A stretch of 64,000 bases of DNA from Chloranthus sessilifolius (taxonomy: Eukaryota > Streptophyta > Magnoliopsida > Chloranthales > Chloranthaceae), in assembly GCA_021018995.1 (NCBI GenBank), contig CM037588.1, positions 84,293,765 through 84,357,764 of the forward strand. Reading direction: 5' to 3'. Positions 10,001 to 20,649 of this stretch are shown here, piece after piece (position 1 is the stretch's first letter; every line of letters begins with the position of its first letter). The notes beneath the pieces were generated by a model. The model worked only from the letters and a program-made list of their open reading frames with translations, did not search any database and had not been told where the DNA came from. The position numbers and the translations under genes are program-made.

Positions 10001-12613
10001 CAAGAAGTGGTCATGAAAGAGGTTGTTAAGTTGTTGGATGCAGGGGTCATTTACCCCATCTCAGATTCAGCTTGGGTGGCACCTACATAGGTGGTACCTA
10101 AGAAATCAGGAATTACTGTGGTAACCTCAGATTCTGGTGAGCTCATTTCAACCAGACAAACCACTGGTTGGCTGGTCTGTATTGATTACAGAAAGCTCAA
10201 TACAATCACCAGAAAAGACCATTTCCCTCTTCCATTCATTGATCAAATTTTAGATAAGCTAGCAAGAAAAGTTTATTATTGTTTTCTTGATGGTTACTCT
10301 GGTTACAACCAGATTCCTGTGTATCCACAAGATCAGGAAAAGACTACATTCACTTGCCCCTTTGGCACTTTTGCCTATAGGAGGATGCCTTTTGGTCTTT
10401 ATAATGCCCCTACTACCTTTCAAAGATGCATGTACTCCATTTTCTCTAATATGATTGACCAATTTATGGAGATTTTTATGGATGATTTTTTAATATATAG
10501 AGACAGTTTTGCCCAATGTTTACATCATCTCAGCCTGGTGTTACAAAGATGTGAAGAAACCAATCTAGTTTTGAGCTGGGAGAAGAGCCATTTCATGGTC
10601 ACTCAAGGCATTGTCCTTGGTCATGTTGTCTCCCACAAAGGCATTGAGGTGGACAGAGCAAAAATTGATTTAATTGCACATTTGCCTCCTCCCAAAATTG
10701 TTAAACAAATCAGAAGTTTTCTGGGGCATGCTGGATTTTACAGAAGGTTCATTAAGGACTTCAGTAAAATATCCAAGCCTCTTTGCCATTTATTGTGCCT
10801 AGATGTTCCTTTTGTTTTCAATAATGAATGCCTGAAAGCATTTGAATTCTTAAAAAATTGTTTGATTTCAGCCCCAATACTACAGTCTCCAGATTATTCA
10901 CTGCCTTTTGAGCTGATGTGTGATGCATCAGATTATGCTTTGGGAGCTGTTCTTGGACAGAGAAAGGATAAGCTGCCTCATGTCATAGCTTATGCCAGTA
11001 GATCAATGATTGATGCACAACTCAATTACACAACAACTGAGAAGGAACTGCTGGCAATTGTTTTTGCTTTGGAGAAATTCAGGTCATATGTTTTGGGTTC
11101 ACAAATTGTGGTGTTCAGTGACCACTCAACCATGAAATACCTTCTGTCTAAGAAGGATACCAAACCAAGATTAATCAGGCGGATCCTCCTATTACAGGAG
11201 TTTGATTTACAGATTAAAGATAAAAAGGGTCTAGAAAATGTGGTGGCTGACCACTTGTCGAGAATGCTAACTACTGAGATTGATAGGCTACCTATCAATG
11301 AATCTTTCCCTGATGAGCAACTTTTTGCTATCAGTACACACACCCCTTGGTTTGCAAATATAGTCAACTTTTTGGCTACTGGAAGAACTCCTCAACACTG
11401 GAATAAAATGGATAACAATCTTTTCTTCTCAAAGGTTAAACATTTTATTTGGGAGGATCCTTATCTATTCAAGATTTGTGCAGACCAAATAATTAGAAGA
11501 TGTGTCCCTTAAAAAGACTTTTATAGCATACTTTCCATGTGCCATGAACAGGCCTGTGGAGGCCATTTTAGTGGAAACAAGACTGCTGCAAAGATTTTGC
11601 AATGTGAATTTTATTTGCCTACACTTTTCAAAGATGCACTGCAGCACTGTAAGTCTTGTCAGAACTGCCAGAGATTGGGCAGCATTTCCAAGAGAAACTC
11701 AATGCCTTTACAGCCCATTTTGGTAGTTGAATTGTTTGATATTTGGGGGATAGATTTTATGGGTCCCTTTCCTCCTTCAAATGGTTGTAATTTCATCTTA
11801 GTAGCTGTGGATTATGTATCCAAATGGGTTGAAGCCATAGCTACTAAAACCAATGATCATAGAGTTGTCCTAAAATTTTTAAAAGACAACATTTTTTCCA
11901 AGTTTGGTTCCCCCAGAGATATTATCAGTGATGGGGGAAGCCATTTTTGTAATAAGCATTTTGAAGCTTTATTGAAAAAGTACTCTGTGACTCATAGAGT
12001 AGCTACTCCATATCATCTACAGACCAGTGGACAAGTGGAGATTTCTAATAGAGAAATCAAACATATTCTGGAAAAGACTGTGAAGAAGGACAGAAAGGAT
12101 TGGTCTTTTAAACTAAATGATGCATTATGGGCATATAGGACAGTCTATAAAACCCCAATTGGCATGTCTCCATTCTGATTGGTCTATGGTAAAGCATGCC
12201 ATTTACCAGTGAAGTTAGAATATAAGGCCTTTTGGGCTATTAAATCCTTGAACATGGATCTTACTACTGCTGGTAATCACAGGAAACTGCAGCTTGCTGA
12301 GTTGGAGAAACTGAGAATGGATGCATACACCAATGCAAGATCTTACAATGAAAAGGTTAAACCTTTCTATGACAAAAATTTGCTGAGAAGAGAGTTCATA
12401 GCTGGCTCTAAGGTATGGCTATTTAACTCAAAACTTAAGTTTTTTCATGAAAAGCTGAGATCCAGATGGGAAGGGTCATATACTGTCATTCATGCATCTC
12501 CTTCTGGGGCTGTTGAAATTTTGGACCCAAGTGATGGGAGAACCTTGAAAGTAAATGGTCAGAAGCTCAAACCATGCATTGAAAATACCCTGGAGCCTGT
12601 GCTGACCATCTAG
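7100..12613 (+). pseudogene. gag-pol: Gag-Pol polyprotein of element A (one frame, seven stops)
   Basis: One frame of 1838 codons, stop included. Numbering from 7100 with stops counted: Gag domain about residues 80-200 (FHGLSKEDPYKH...), zinc knuckle CLIC-x4-H-x4-C at 305-318, protease DFGAS at 671, reverse transcriptase FMDD at 1126, RNase H with CDAS at 1275, integrase HHCC zinc finger near 1480-1530, and integrase D1552, D1611, E1647 (spacing D58D35E). No frameshift is present. Stops are TAG 8273, TAA 8291, TAG 8909, TAG 9458, TAG 10088, TAA 11510 and TGA 12176; most lie where relatives have Gln or Arg. ATG 7100 (MFGRRTLNPE) is supported by matching starts in B, C and D. The protein would form particles and copy and integrate the element; this copy cannot make it whole. 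Confidence 0.92.
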
Positions 12614-13331
12614 CATCAAGAGCCTCCACAAATCTGATGTTAAACAACTGTATCATATGTATTTTACTCATGTTGTTTTGTAATTTTTGCATAGTTTCTT
12701 TCTCTCTGTTTTTAGTCATGTTTACACTCAATTCGAGAAGTTTATAATATGTGAAAAATGAATTCGCAAAGAAAAAAAAATTCATTTCGAAAAGTTCAAT
12801 TTTCTATTCGAAAAGGATCTGGCCCTGTAACTAACTGCTCGAAAGAATTATTTGCTTTTCGAATAGTTAGTTCTGAAGCTATTTGCTTTTCGAAATGTTC
12901 TTTCTGAAGCCATGTGCTTTTCGAATAAGTACTGATACCATTCTCTTTTGAAAAAAGGATTGTTTTGAACTTTTCAAAAACTTCAAAGATACTTTGCGAA
13001 AATCATTTTAAGCATATTTAAACCCTTTCGAAGCAAGGGTTTCATATTCTAAAGCCCTCCCAGAACATCCTGTTTCACAGAAAATCCATTTTCTTTCGAT
13101 CCTTGCGTGTTTTTAGAGTTCAGCTCCAATTTTCTTCATATTTGTTCGATGGATTAAGCATGAGGAGAGGGACCTTTTGCTTATTATTCTAGTGGATTTC
13201 ATCAAGGGATCAACATGTTCTGCTAAAACCCTAAACTTCGGTATTTTTTCTGTACATTGCCTCTGTTTGTGTTTTGCAAAGTTCAATTTGATATCAGCAT
13301 TCATTGTGTGAGATTCAAACAAAACTTTAAG
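12614..13331 (+). promoter_or_regulatory. Post-pol spacer with TTCGAA array and TATA-like box
   Basis: The stretch carries at least seven TTCGAA or TTTCGAAA motifs between 12784 and 13032, then ATATTTAAACC at 13014-13024, about 320 bases before the ATG of the extra ORF. The U3 of the same element's 3' LTR (17855-18130) carries the same TTTTCGAAAAG motifs upstream of its own TATA box. Read as an internal promoter; no transcript evidence is available from sequence. Confidence 0.5.
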
Positions 13332-15811
13332 ATGGGGAAAACTGAAAAATCATTGGCTGCAATGTTCCCACAGTCCTCTGCTAAGAAAGTTAGCAAACCC
13401 TCCTCAAAAGGAAAAGCCAAAACCTCAGCCAAGAGAAAACTTTCGATGGATAAAGCTGATAGAATTGAGAAGGGGAAGAAGGTTAGACATGAGGAACCCA
13501 TCCCAGTAGCTGACCCTAGTCCTGAGCCTGAGCTTCCTCCTCTCCCTATGCATTTGGTACTGCCAAACCCATTCATTGAAGCTCAGAAGCTGATCCCAGA
13601 GCTTATCGTGGATGAAACCTTTTTCTTAAGCAAACCTGAATGTAAGCTATCCTTGAACTACATTAGGGATGCTTCATTAAGCAATATTCTAACCCCTCTT
13701 CCAGAGAAAATCTATCCAAGAATGGTGAGATTGTGGTACCAAAACATGGTCAAAGTGACTGAGAAGGATGCTGATGTGCCTACTCTTATAATTTTCATTG
13801 ATGATTGCAATTTAACTGTCACTTATGAAGACATTGGAAATGCTTTGGGGATCCCATTTCAACATGACCCGACTGGCCCTTTGGCTGCCCCAGAGACAAC
13901 TTCTTTTAGGGAAATGGCTACACATCTAACCAAAGGCATAGTTGGCAGTGGACAGTCCATCATGAGGAGAGACTTAGCACCTCAATTTTTGCTAATGGAC
14001 TCCATTTTGAGGGGATCTTTTTATGTCACCGGGCACAGCCCGGAAAGAAGAACACCAATTTTGGAAGCCCTATTTCATTTCTCTAAGGGGCAATTCTTTA
14101 ATGCCCCTATGCTCATTTTTAAAGCCATGGCTGACATCAGTGCCAAGATGAAAAAGGAACAGAAAATAGTTGGCATACCATTTGGAAGGCTGATCATAGC
14201 CATGTTAAGGGCAAAATTCGACATTGATGAGGAAGAGCCATTCGAGATTATCTCCCCTCACGCATTTGGAAAAAGGGCTTGGACCACAAGCCAAACCATG
14301 TTAAATTAAATGAGGGAAGAAGTTGCACCAGTTCCTGCAGCTACCCTGGAACCTGCTACACTTGAACCAACCCCTGCAGCTGCCCATGAAGTTCCTATAG
14401 CTGACCCTGAGGTGCCCAGCTCTTCCGCTGCACCCATTCCACTTGCAGCTGGTGTTGAACCAACTGTCACTATTGAGGTGCCCAGCTCTTCAACTGCACC
14501 CATTGTTGAAGGGGTCATCATCCTACCCACTTCACCTGTCACAACCCCCATTCCTTCACCTATTCCAACTGTTCCATCACTCATACCCACCATCATCCCA
14601 ATTGCAGACTCTCCCTCTACACCAACCACACCAATCACTCTTACACCACCAGTTTCCCCTACCAATGTCCCAAGTATGGCCACAGAGTTTGTGGAACAAT
14701 CTCCTAGCACTCCCCTTATCCCAAGCTTCCCAGATTCACCAGCTTCTTTAAATCATACACCTGAAATCACTCATACCCCTAAACTTGAGATATTGACAAC
14801 AGAGGCCTATTTATCATTGATGGGAGCTATCTTGGAGAACATTGAACTTGAATCTGCACCTCTACCTGACCCTCCTCATTTCACCCATGTGGCTACTTCT
14901 CCTTCACAACCATCTCACCCATTGACCCTCAACAATCTACATCAATTTTACCAGTCCCTACTTTTCATACCACACCCACACCTGACACAATTAGCCAAAT
15001 ATTCACCTTTCTCCAATCCATCCAAACACAACTACAAGTCAACACAGACAATCAGCCTGTAACAAATGCCCTTCTCCAAACCTTAGCCTCCACATCCCAA
15101 ACAACCACCTTAGCCACTATACCTGCTGTTGCTGAACATGCTACCCAAACAAACCCTGAGGTAGTTTTTGTAGATCCACCCATCCCCACCACTGCTGACA
15201 ATGTTACCCAAACAGAACCTGAGGTAGTACTTTTTGAGTCCCCTTCAACTTTCCTCAATGTCTTTGATCAAGCTACTCAAACTGACCCTGAGGTCATACT
15301 TTTGGACTCCTCTTCTCCCACTGCTGGGATACCTTTGGTCCCCTACCACTCCATTCCCATTCCCAGATTTGCCACTCCCAAAAGGGCTATGGAAGAGAAC
15401 CCTTATGTTTGTCGCGATGTCCTCAAGGGGTTAGCTGATCTGCAAGCTTACATTAGAACCCCTTATGAAGACCAGATTTGAAAATTGGAGGTGTTCATGA
15501 AATTTGAGAGAGAGAAGATGCAAGACCTGTTGGATCAAACTTTTCAGATGGTTAGGAGTGAACAGCACAAGGTCACCATGTTGCAAGCACAACCTGAACA
15601 GGAAAAATTGAGAGCTTCTAGACTTGAAAAGTATATTGGCCTCACCAAAAAGATCAAATCTGAGGAATACACCGAGCTGCAAGGCACAATCCAGGAGAAG
15701 GCTAACTCGAGTTCAGACTCCAATACTGACTCAAGTTCTAACTCTAATAGTGATTTCAGTTCTGATCCCATTGAACCAACTTATGATACAGATTTTGACC
15801 CAAGTTATTAG
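13332..15811 (+). pseudogene. Extra post-pol ORF of Athila-like element A (env-position protein)
   Basis: Athila elements carry an ORF here, often called env-like, of unproven function. The first part (13332-14309, MGKTEKSLAAMF) is basic at the N-terminus (KKVRHEEP) and has a globular segment with LWYQNMVKVTEKDADVPTL and ALGIPF, resembling the 'putative plant transposon protein' type found in such ORFs. TAA at 14307 interrupts it. The next part (14310 onward) is Pro/Thr/Ser-rich linker, then a frameshift before about 15050, TGA at 15478, and a C-terminus with a heptad-like helix (15485-15650) and a Ser/Asp-rich acidic tail. No signal peptide or membrane segment is visible, so a true envelope role is not supported. 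Upstream ATG 13257 is also in frame; 13332 is preferred because homology-like sequence starts there. Confidence 0.65.
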
Positions 15812-15969
15812 AATACATTGTACATGTTTGTTTTGTGGGTCTGTCATATGTAATTCCTGCTTTCTGTAAACTTTTGTTAATTAAGTAATTACTGTGCATT
15901 TCTTTTCCTTCTTCTTTGCCATTATGATTTCTGTTTAATTATTTTCTTTTCATTGATTGTGCACTTCGG

Positions 15970-16008
15970 ACCAGTGAGGACACTGCTCATCATAGGTTTG
16001 GGGGTGTA
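15970..16008 (+). other. Second, internal polypurine-like tract of element A
   Basis: CCAGTGAGGACACT is followed by CATAGGTTTGGGGGTGT, nearly identical to the real polypurine tract at 17571 (TTAGGTTTGGGGGTG). It lies about 1.6 kb before the 3' LTR. Elements C and D have the same block at the same distance. Confidence 0.7.
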
Positions 16009-17570
16009 GCAGAATTACCAATAGTTTAGTTAAAATCAATGCAGCTTATGATCACAGCAGAATTTTTGAAGATAAAGTAATTTCACACCTGTTGTTTTGA
16101 AAAATGAGGAAGTTAAAACTTTTTAAAATTGATTTTTAGTGTAATTCCAATACTTTCATGGAGTGAATGTCAGAAAATTTTCAAAATAAAATTGATGTTT
16201 TAGTAAACCTAAAAAGAGAGAAAACAGTGATGATATACTTCAGATATTTGATAGAAAACTACACCCAATGAAACTTGGGCCTGAAATGTATTCTTTGGAG
16301 ATATGAATTTGCAATTTTTTCTACTCTAGGGACTGTTTGAACCTGCTTACTGTCACTAGAAGTTACACATATTCAAATTGAAATAACTTGACAGCTATCA
16401 TGATATTAAAGACATGATATAAGGCCTCCTTTTTGACAGTTTGAACTTCAAAAAACCCCACCTTTTGAAACTACCTTTGATACACACTAGTTGAGCTTTA
16501 TAAATCCAAGGTTTCTTTGAAACCTCATAAGCCAACCTAATCAACCTCATTTAGCCTAACCCTCACTCTGAGAATTCAGAAGGTAAAGGAAAGGAAGCTG
16601 AAGAAAGGAGAGTTGGGTAACAGTTTGGTGAAAGAAGAAGAAAAATAATTGAAGGCAATGATGTATCAACAAAAGAAATATGGCATTCCAGTTAATGTCC
16701 CTGAAAAAAAAAAAAAAAAAAAAAAAAAAAAGGAAAGGTCATATCATTGGAAATTTGAAAAGAAAGAGAAAAAGATGGCCACTTTGGCTCTGAAAATTCA
16801 AAGAAGAAGATGAAATTGTGTTGAAATGAAGAAGCTGTGTCTACCACCTCCTAACCTTGACTGACTTCTCAATTTGGAACTCCATTTCACCTCTTTATTC
16901 TTGATAAATTTCACCCATAAGCCACAGTACCACCCAAGTCAAAGTCCTTACTGATCAATGATGGATTGAGCTGGCACATGGAGATAAGGATTTGTGTAAT
17001 CTATGGTGAAAAGAGTAGTAGATTCAGAACTGAAAAGCTATGCCTATGCTCATGCTTATAGTCCTATTTGAGGATTATAACTGCTCTTGAGCTATGTGAA
17101 ATAGTACAACCCTCCTATTTGCATGATGAGTGAAAACCCTGGTGAGAGTTGAGTTTGAAATCAAATCATTTGGGGTAACATCAAAACTAAATTTTCAAAT
17201 AGAAGGCAAGCTTTTCATTAATTTTTCCTGTAAAAACTTTTTGACCCAAACTGAGTGAATGGTAAAAGGAATTACAGCAGAATTTTAGTTTTAAACTGAT
17301 GTTTTCTTGAAGATCTTTTTCTGACTTAGTGATGCAAGTGTGAATAACTTTATTTGGATAAAGTGCGCTAAAGAACTACATTGATATTAACTGATTTATT
17401 GGAGAAGTTTGTGGGTACCTTCACTGAAAACCAGGACACTTCACTCCTCCACTAGGGATCACCTAGGGGTTTAAAAGGCTTGTTGCATATGCTAAATGCA
17501 ACTGTGTTCCCTACAAAAGTGGCCTTTTCATTCTGTTTTTAATGTTGTCTTTGCTTAGGGACTAGCAAAG
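16009..17570 (+). other. Conserved non-coding 3' region of element A
   Basis: No ORF. Several blocks are shared with the same region of C (50743-52400), such as CTCACTCTGAGAATTCAGAA at 16563 and CCTATGCTCATGCTTA near 17042. D keeps diverged versions on the minus strand. A pure poly-A run lies at about 16706-16731. Confidence 0.7.
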
Positions 17571-17589
17571 CTTAGGTTTGGGGGTGCGT
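17571..17589 (+). other. Polypurine tract of element A
   Basis: TTAGGTTTGGGGGTGCG immediately precedes the LTR start TGAGAACTGG, as expected for the plus-strand primer. Confidence 0.85.
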
Positions 17590-19436
17590 TGAGAACTGGA
17601 AAATACCATTTTCCACCCCTTAACTTGGGTCTTGATGAACCTTTGAGAGAACTAAATAAGTGTTTTAAGTGCTTATTTCACAGCTAACAATAAAGGCAGG
17701 CTTAACCCTAAAAGCAGCCTAAAAGTGCCAAAAAGATGACAACTCCGGTGAAACTAATGGAAGAAAGAGAAGGGACAAACTCACTAGCTGGCAAGATGCA
17801 TAAACCAAAGAGGACAAAGGCCTAATCTCAACCTGGAAGGGGGATTGGAAGCTATTCGAACAGCAGAAGGCAGTACAAATTGCTTTTCGAAAAGAACCTG
17901 AACTTTTCGAAAAGAACCTGAAATCTACGAAATGTACTAAAAGCTCCAGGTTTAGTTTTCGAAGAGAATCTGAACTCTTCAAAAGGATTTCTGAACTTTT
18001 TGAAAAGAAGAGAACCCCTTACGAACAACACCGCACTGTCGAAAAAGAGCTTGAAGCCACGAACTTTGCAAAAGTTCTCTAAAGTATCTTGAAATGGTAT
18101 TATGAAGATTCGATCGAAAGGGTAATTGAATATCGCAGCGCTAATGCATTTAAAAACCCAAGGACATTCCAGAAGATTCTAAGCATGAACCAAAGGTATA
18201 TTCCACCCCATGTGAACATCCGAAAATGAGATTACTTGGCGGGAACTTCTAGAAGCTCTAACTGATTTTTGAATTACATAACAGAATTGATGCTTCTGTC
18301 ACCTGATTGGCTGAACCAGATCAAGCAGTTCTGATTGACCAAAACAAATCTGGATCCTTGCGCTCGACTCCTATTGGTGGATACAGATCCAACCAATTTT
18401 GATTGGTTGATACACATCTGAGCTAGACTTGGGGAAAACTATAAATAGATAAACCATTTGCCCAATTTGGGTATCCAGATTTTGAGTTTCATTTCTATTC
18501 CCCCATTTTCATTTCAGATAGCTTGTCTGAAACTCCTGTAATAGCCTATCTTTTATTTGTAATTGAGAGCTATGAGATAATTCTGTAATTCAAGAGAGAA
18601 TTGTGTTCAAGACTACAAATCTGAGAGCTGTTAAGTTGAGCTCTGTAATTGTAATGGTGAATTTGAAAAGGTTGCTGTGAACCGTATGTTCTCAATTGGA
18701 TTCGTGTTAAGGGTTCCCTGTGATCTCCTGATTGCACTAGACTCCTTTAGATTTACTGTTTTTCAAGCTATTTCCCTTAATTCATTACTCCTGTGAAAAT
18801 TAGCGCTTGTAACCTAACTTTTTCACAGCATTTGTTGTGATATTCTCGTTCTGAATTGAGGGTTCAGATTAAAGACTATTGGATGGTCTGTGTCCATTAA
18901 AGTGGAAAGACCATAGCCATAAGCTTAACTCTAATCCTTGACTTAGATTACTTTCTCTTACATCTGTGCTTGTAGCCAGATGAAGATTGGATCATATCTC
19001 ATTTGATCTATGTTTAGTCTCATTTTGCACCAAGTACTAAATCAAAGTTAGATATTATTTCTCCATTCTTATTAATTTAAATCAAATCTCCCCAACTCGG
19101 ATCTGGATCATTTAGTTTAATTTTTACTTTTATCATGTAGTTAATGTGACAAATTCAACCTCCCATCTTATGTGCTTTATAGATAGGATCAGAGGTCAGA
19201 TCTGGTAGCTCATATCTGAAGGTTTATCTTACATTTTAAATCAATTCCCTGTGGATGATCTTTTACTCACTTACATTTAAAACTTGCTGCAATTGGCCCT
19301 GATCTTGCAGGCTAATTAAGTTCTCTCTGTGCTGATATTTTCTTATTCTTTTTAATTTTCCAAATTCAGTACAATTCATCATCTGTAAGTCTGTTTTCAA
19401 AACACAAATAAATCGTGCACATTTAGAACAACAACA
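17590..19436 (+). repeat. 3' LTR of element A (1847 bp)
   Basis: Starts TGAGAACTGG after the polypurine tract and ends CAACA, matching the 5' LTR end at 6905. U3 carries TTCGAA motifs at 17855-18130. A TATAAATA box lies at 18440-18447. The leader part contains a hairpin at 18884-18913 (arms TGGTCT/AGACCA and TCCA/TGGA). Confidence 0.9.
18440..18447 (+). promoter_or_regulatory. TATA box of the A LTR
   Basis: TATAAATA within ACTATAAATAGATA, downstream of the TTCGAA array; this would set transcription start near 18470. Confidence 0.7.
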
Positions 19437-20632
19437 CTCGCGCAGATGATTCTTCAGAAGTTACATCTCGTGAAGATCTCGCTAAGCTATATTACAGCTC
19501 ACACAGATCAAATGCAAGGCTATTTTGCTGCTTGCTAAGTTGAAATGCAGCTTGCGAGGATCAATGTGTGCAGCTTTAAGGCTTGCGAGGATCAACTCAG
19601 CGGCTTTTTGTGGCTCACTAGGCTTAATTCCAGGTTCACGAGGATCAAATGTGAACCACGTCACTGGGTAAATGTAGCTCACGAGAATTATTCTTCAGGT
19701 CATTCTACTCGCGAGGATCTCGCTAGGATGAATCGCACCTTCCCGCGTGAATCTATGTTTGAAGTACGCGAGATCTACCCCAGTAGAATGAATTAATAGC
19801 ATTTAAGCTACATGCTAGGCTCTCTTTCAAGCTCGCAAGGTTCAAAGAAACCACTTTAGATCCTCATGAGTTCTCTTTTAGTTTTAGGCAACAGGTTTCT
19901 GGGGTTTGATAGGTTCAAGTGTAGGCTGCTTGACATGTGAGTGGAGCTCCAGCAGTGGGCTTGTTGTCCTCAAGTGCAAACTGCTCGAGTGTATATAGCA
20001 ACTTTTATCGCTTGCACAACAACTTGGAAGTGTTGTTCTTGCTCCAAGCCTTCATCATGTGGGCCTCAATCTCAGTAGCTGACATCATATATATATATAT
20101 ATATATGTTGTTTAAGACTTCAGTATTGTAGCTGCTGGAATGCTTTAATTCTTCACCTCTATAGCCTGGTTGTCCACTATCGGCATGTGGTGTGACCTTC
20201 AGTGTAAGGTGCAACAGCTACTTGGGAATGGGGTGTTGTAGTTGCAGTTTGCATGCTTAGATATCTATAACAGCTTGACAGGCTTGATGTATCATGTGGG
20301 GGCTCAGGTATGTAGCAGGTTATGAAGGTTGCGGCAGTGGCTCTATAATTATGAGCTCTATCTCCCTCTCTTAGCAGGCCTCCAAAGGTCCCAAAGCATG
20401 CCAAAATTGTCCCAATGGTGTGAACCACCATGGTGCAGTCAGTTTAATTCCTTAAGCTCCATAGATTAGCTCAAAATTCCTTCTTCTTGGCTTAAAAATG
20501 AAGGATTGCATCATTAGGCTATAATTTTCCTATTATTTACACAAACACACTTAAAACTCATTATTAACATGCTCAGAGGTCCATCAAGGACCAGGTTAAG
20601 GAGTGACAAGTGGTACTTTTCAGAGATTAATA
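19437..20632 (-). repeat. 3' LTR of element D, truncated by element A
   Basis: On the minus strand the LTR follows the polypurine tract and begins TATTAATCTCTGAAAAGTAC, aligning with the B and C starts (TGTTAAGACCTGAAAAGTAC). It stops abruptly at the end of A's LTR. The part next to A carries GCGAGG/CTCGCG-type motifs (19437-19790). Confidence 0.75.
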
Positions 20633-20649
20633 AACCCCCGAACCTAATC
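20633..20649 (-). other. Polypurine tract of element D
   Basis: The minus strand reads GATTAGGTTCGGGGGTT directly before the LTR start, matching those of A and C. Confidence 0.75.

Larger units (their letters stand above)
6848..19436 (+). mobile_element. Athila-like Ty3/gypsy element A
   Basis: Order: remnant 5' LTR (6848-6905), PBS (6912), gag-pol (7100-12613), promoter-like spacer, extra ORF (13332-15811), second polypurine-like tract (about 16000), conserved non-coding 3' region, polypurine tract (17571-17589), 3' LTR (17590-19436). The PBS type, the single gag-pol frame and the post-pol ORF match the Athila lineage. The 5' LTR has lost all but its last 58 bases and is replaced by Tat LTR sequence, so no left target duplication can be read. 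Confidence 0.9.

Noticed and set aside
10259-10462. Antisense frames across the gag-pol regions
   Set aside because: Shadows of the conserved pol frame on the other strand.
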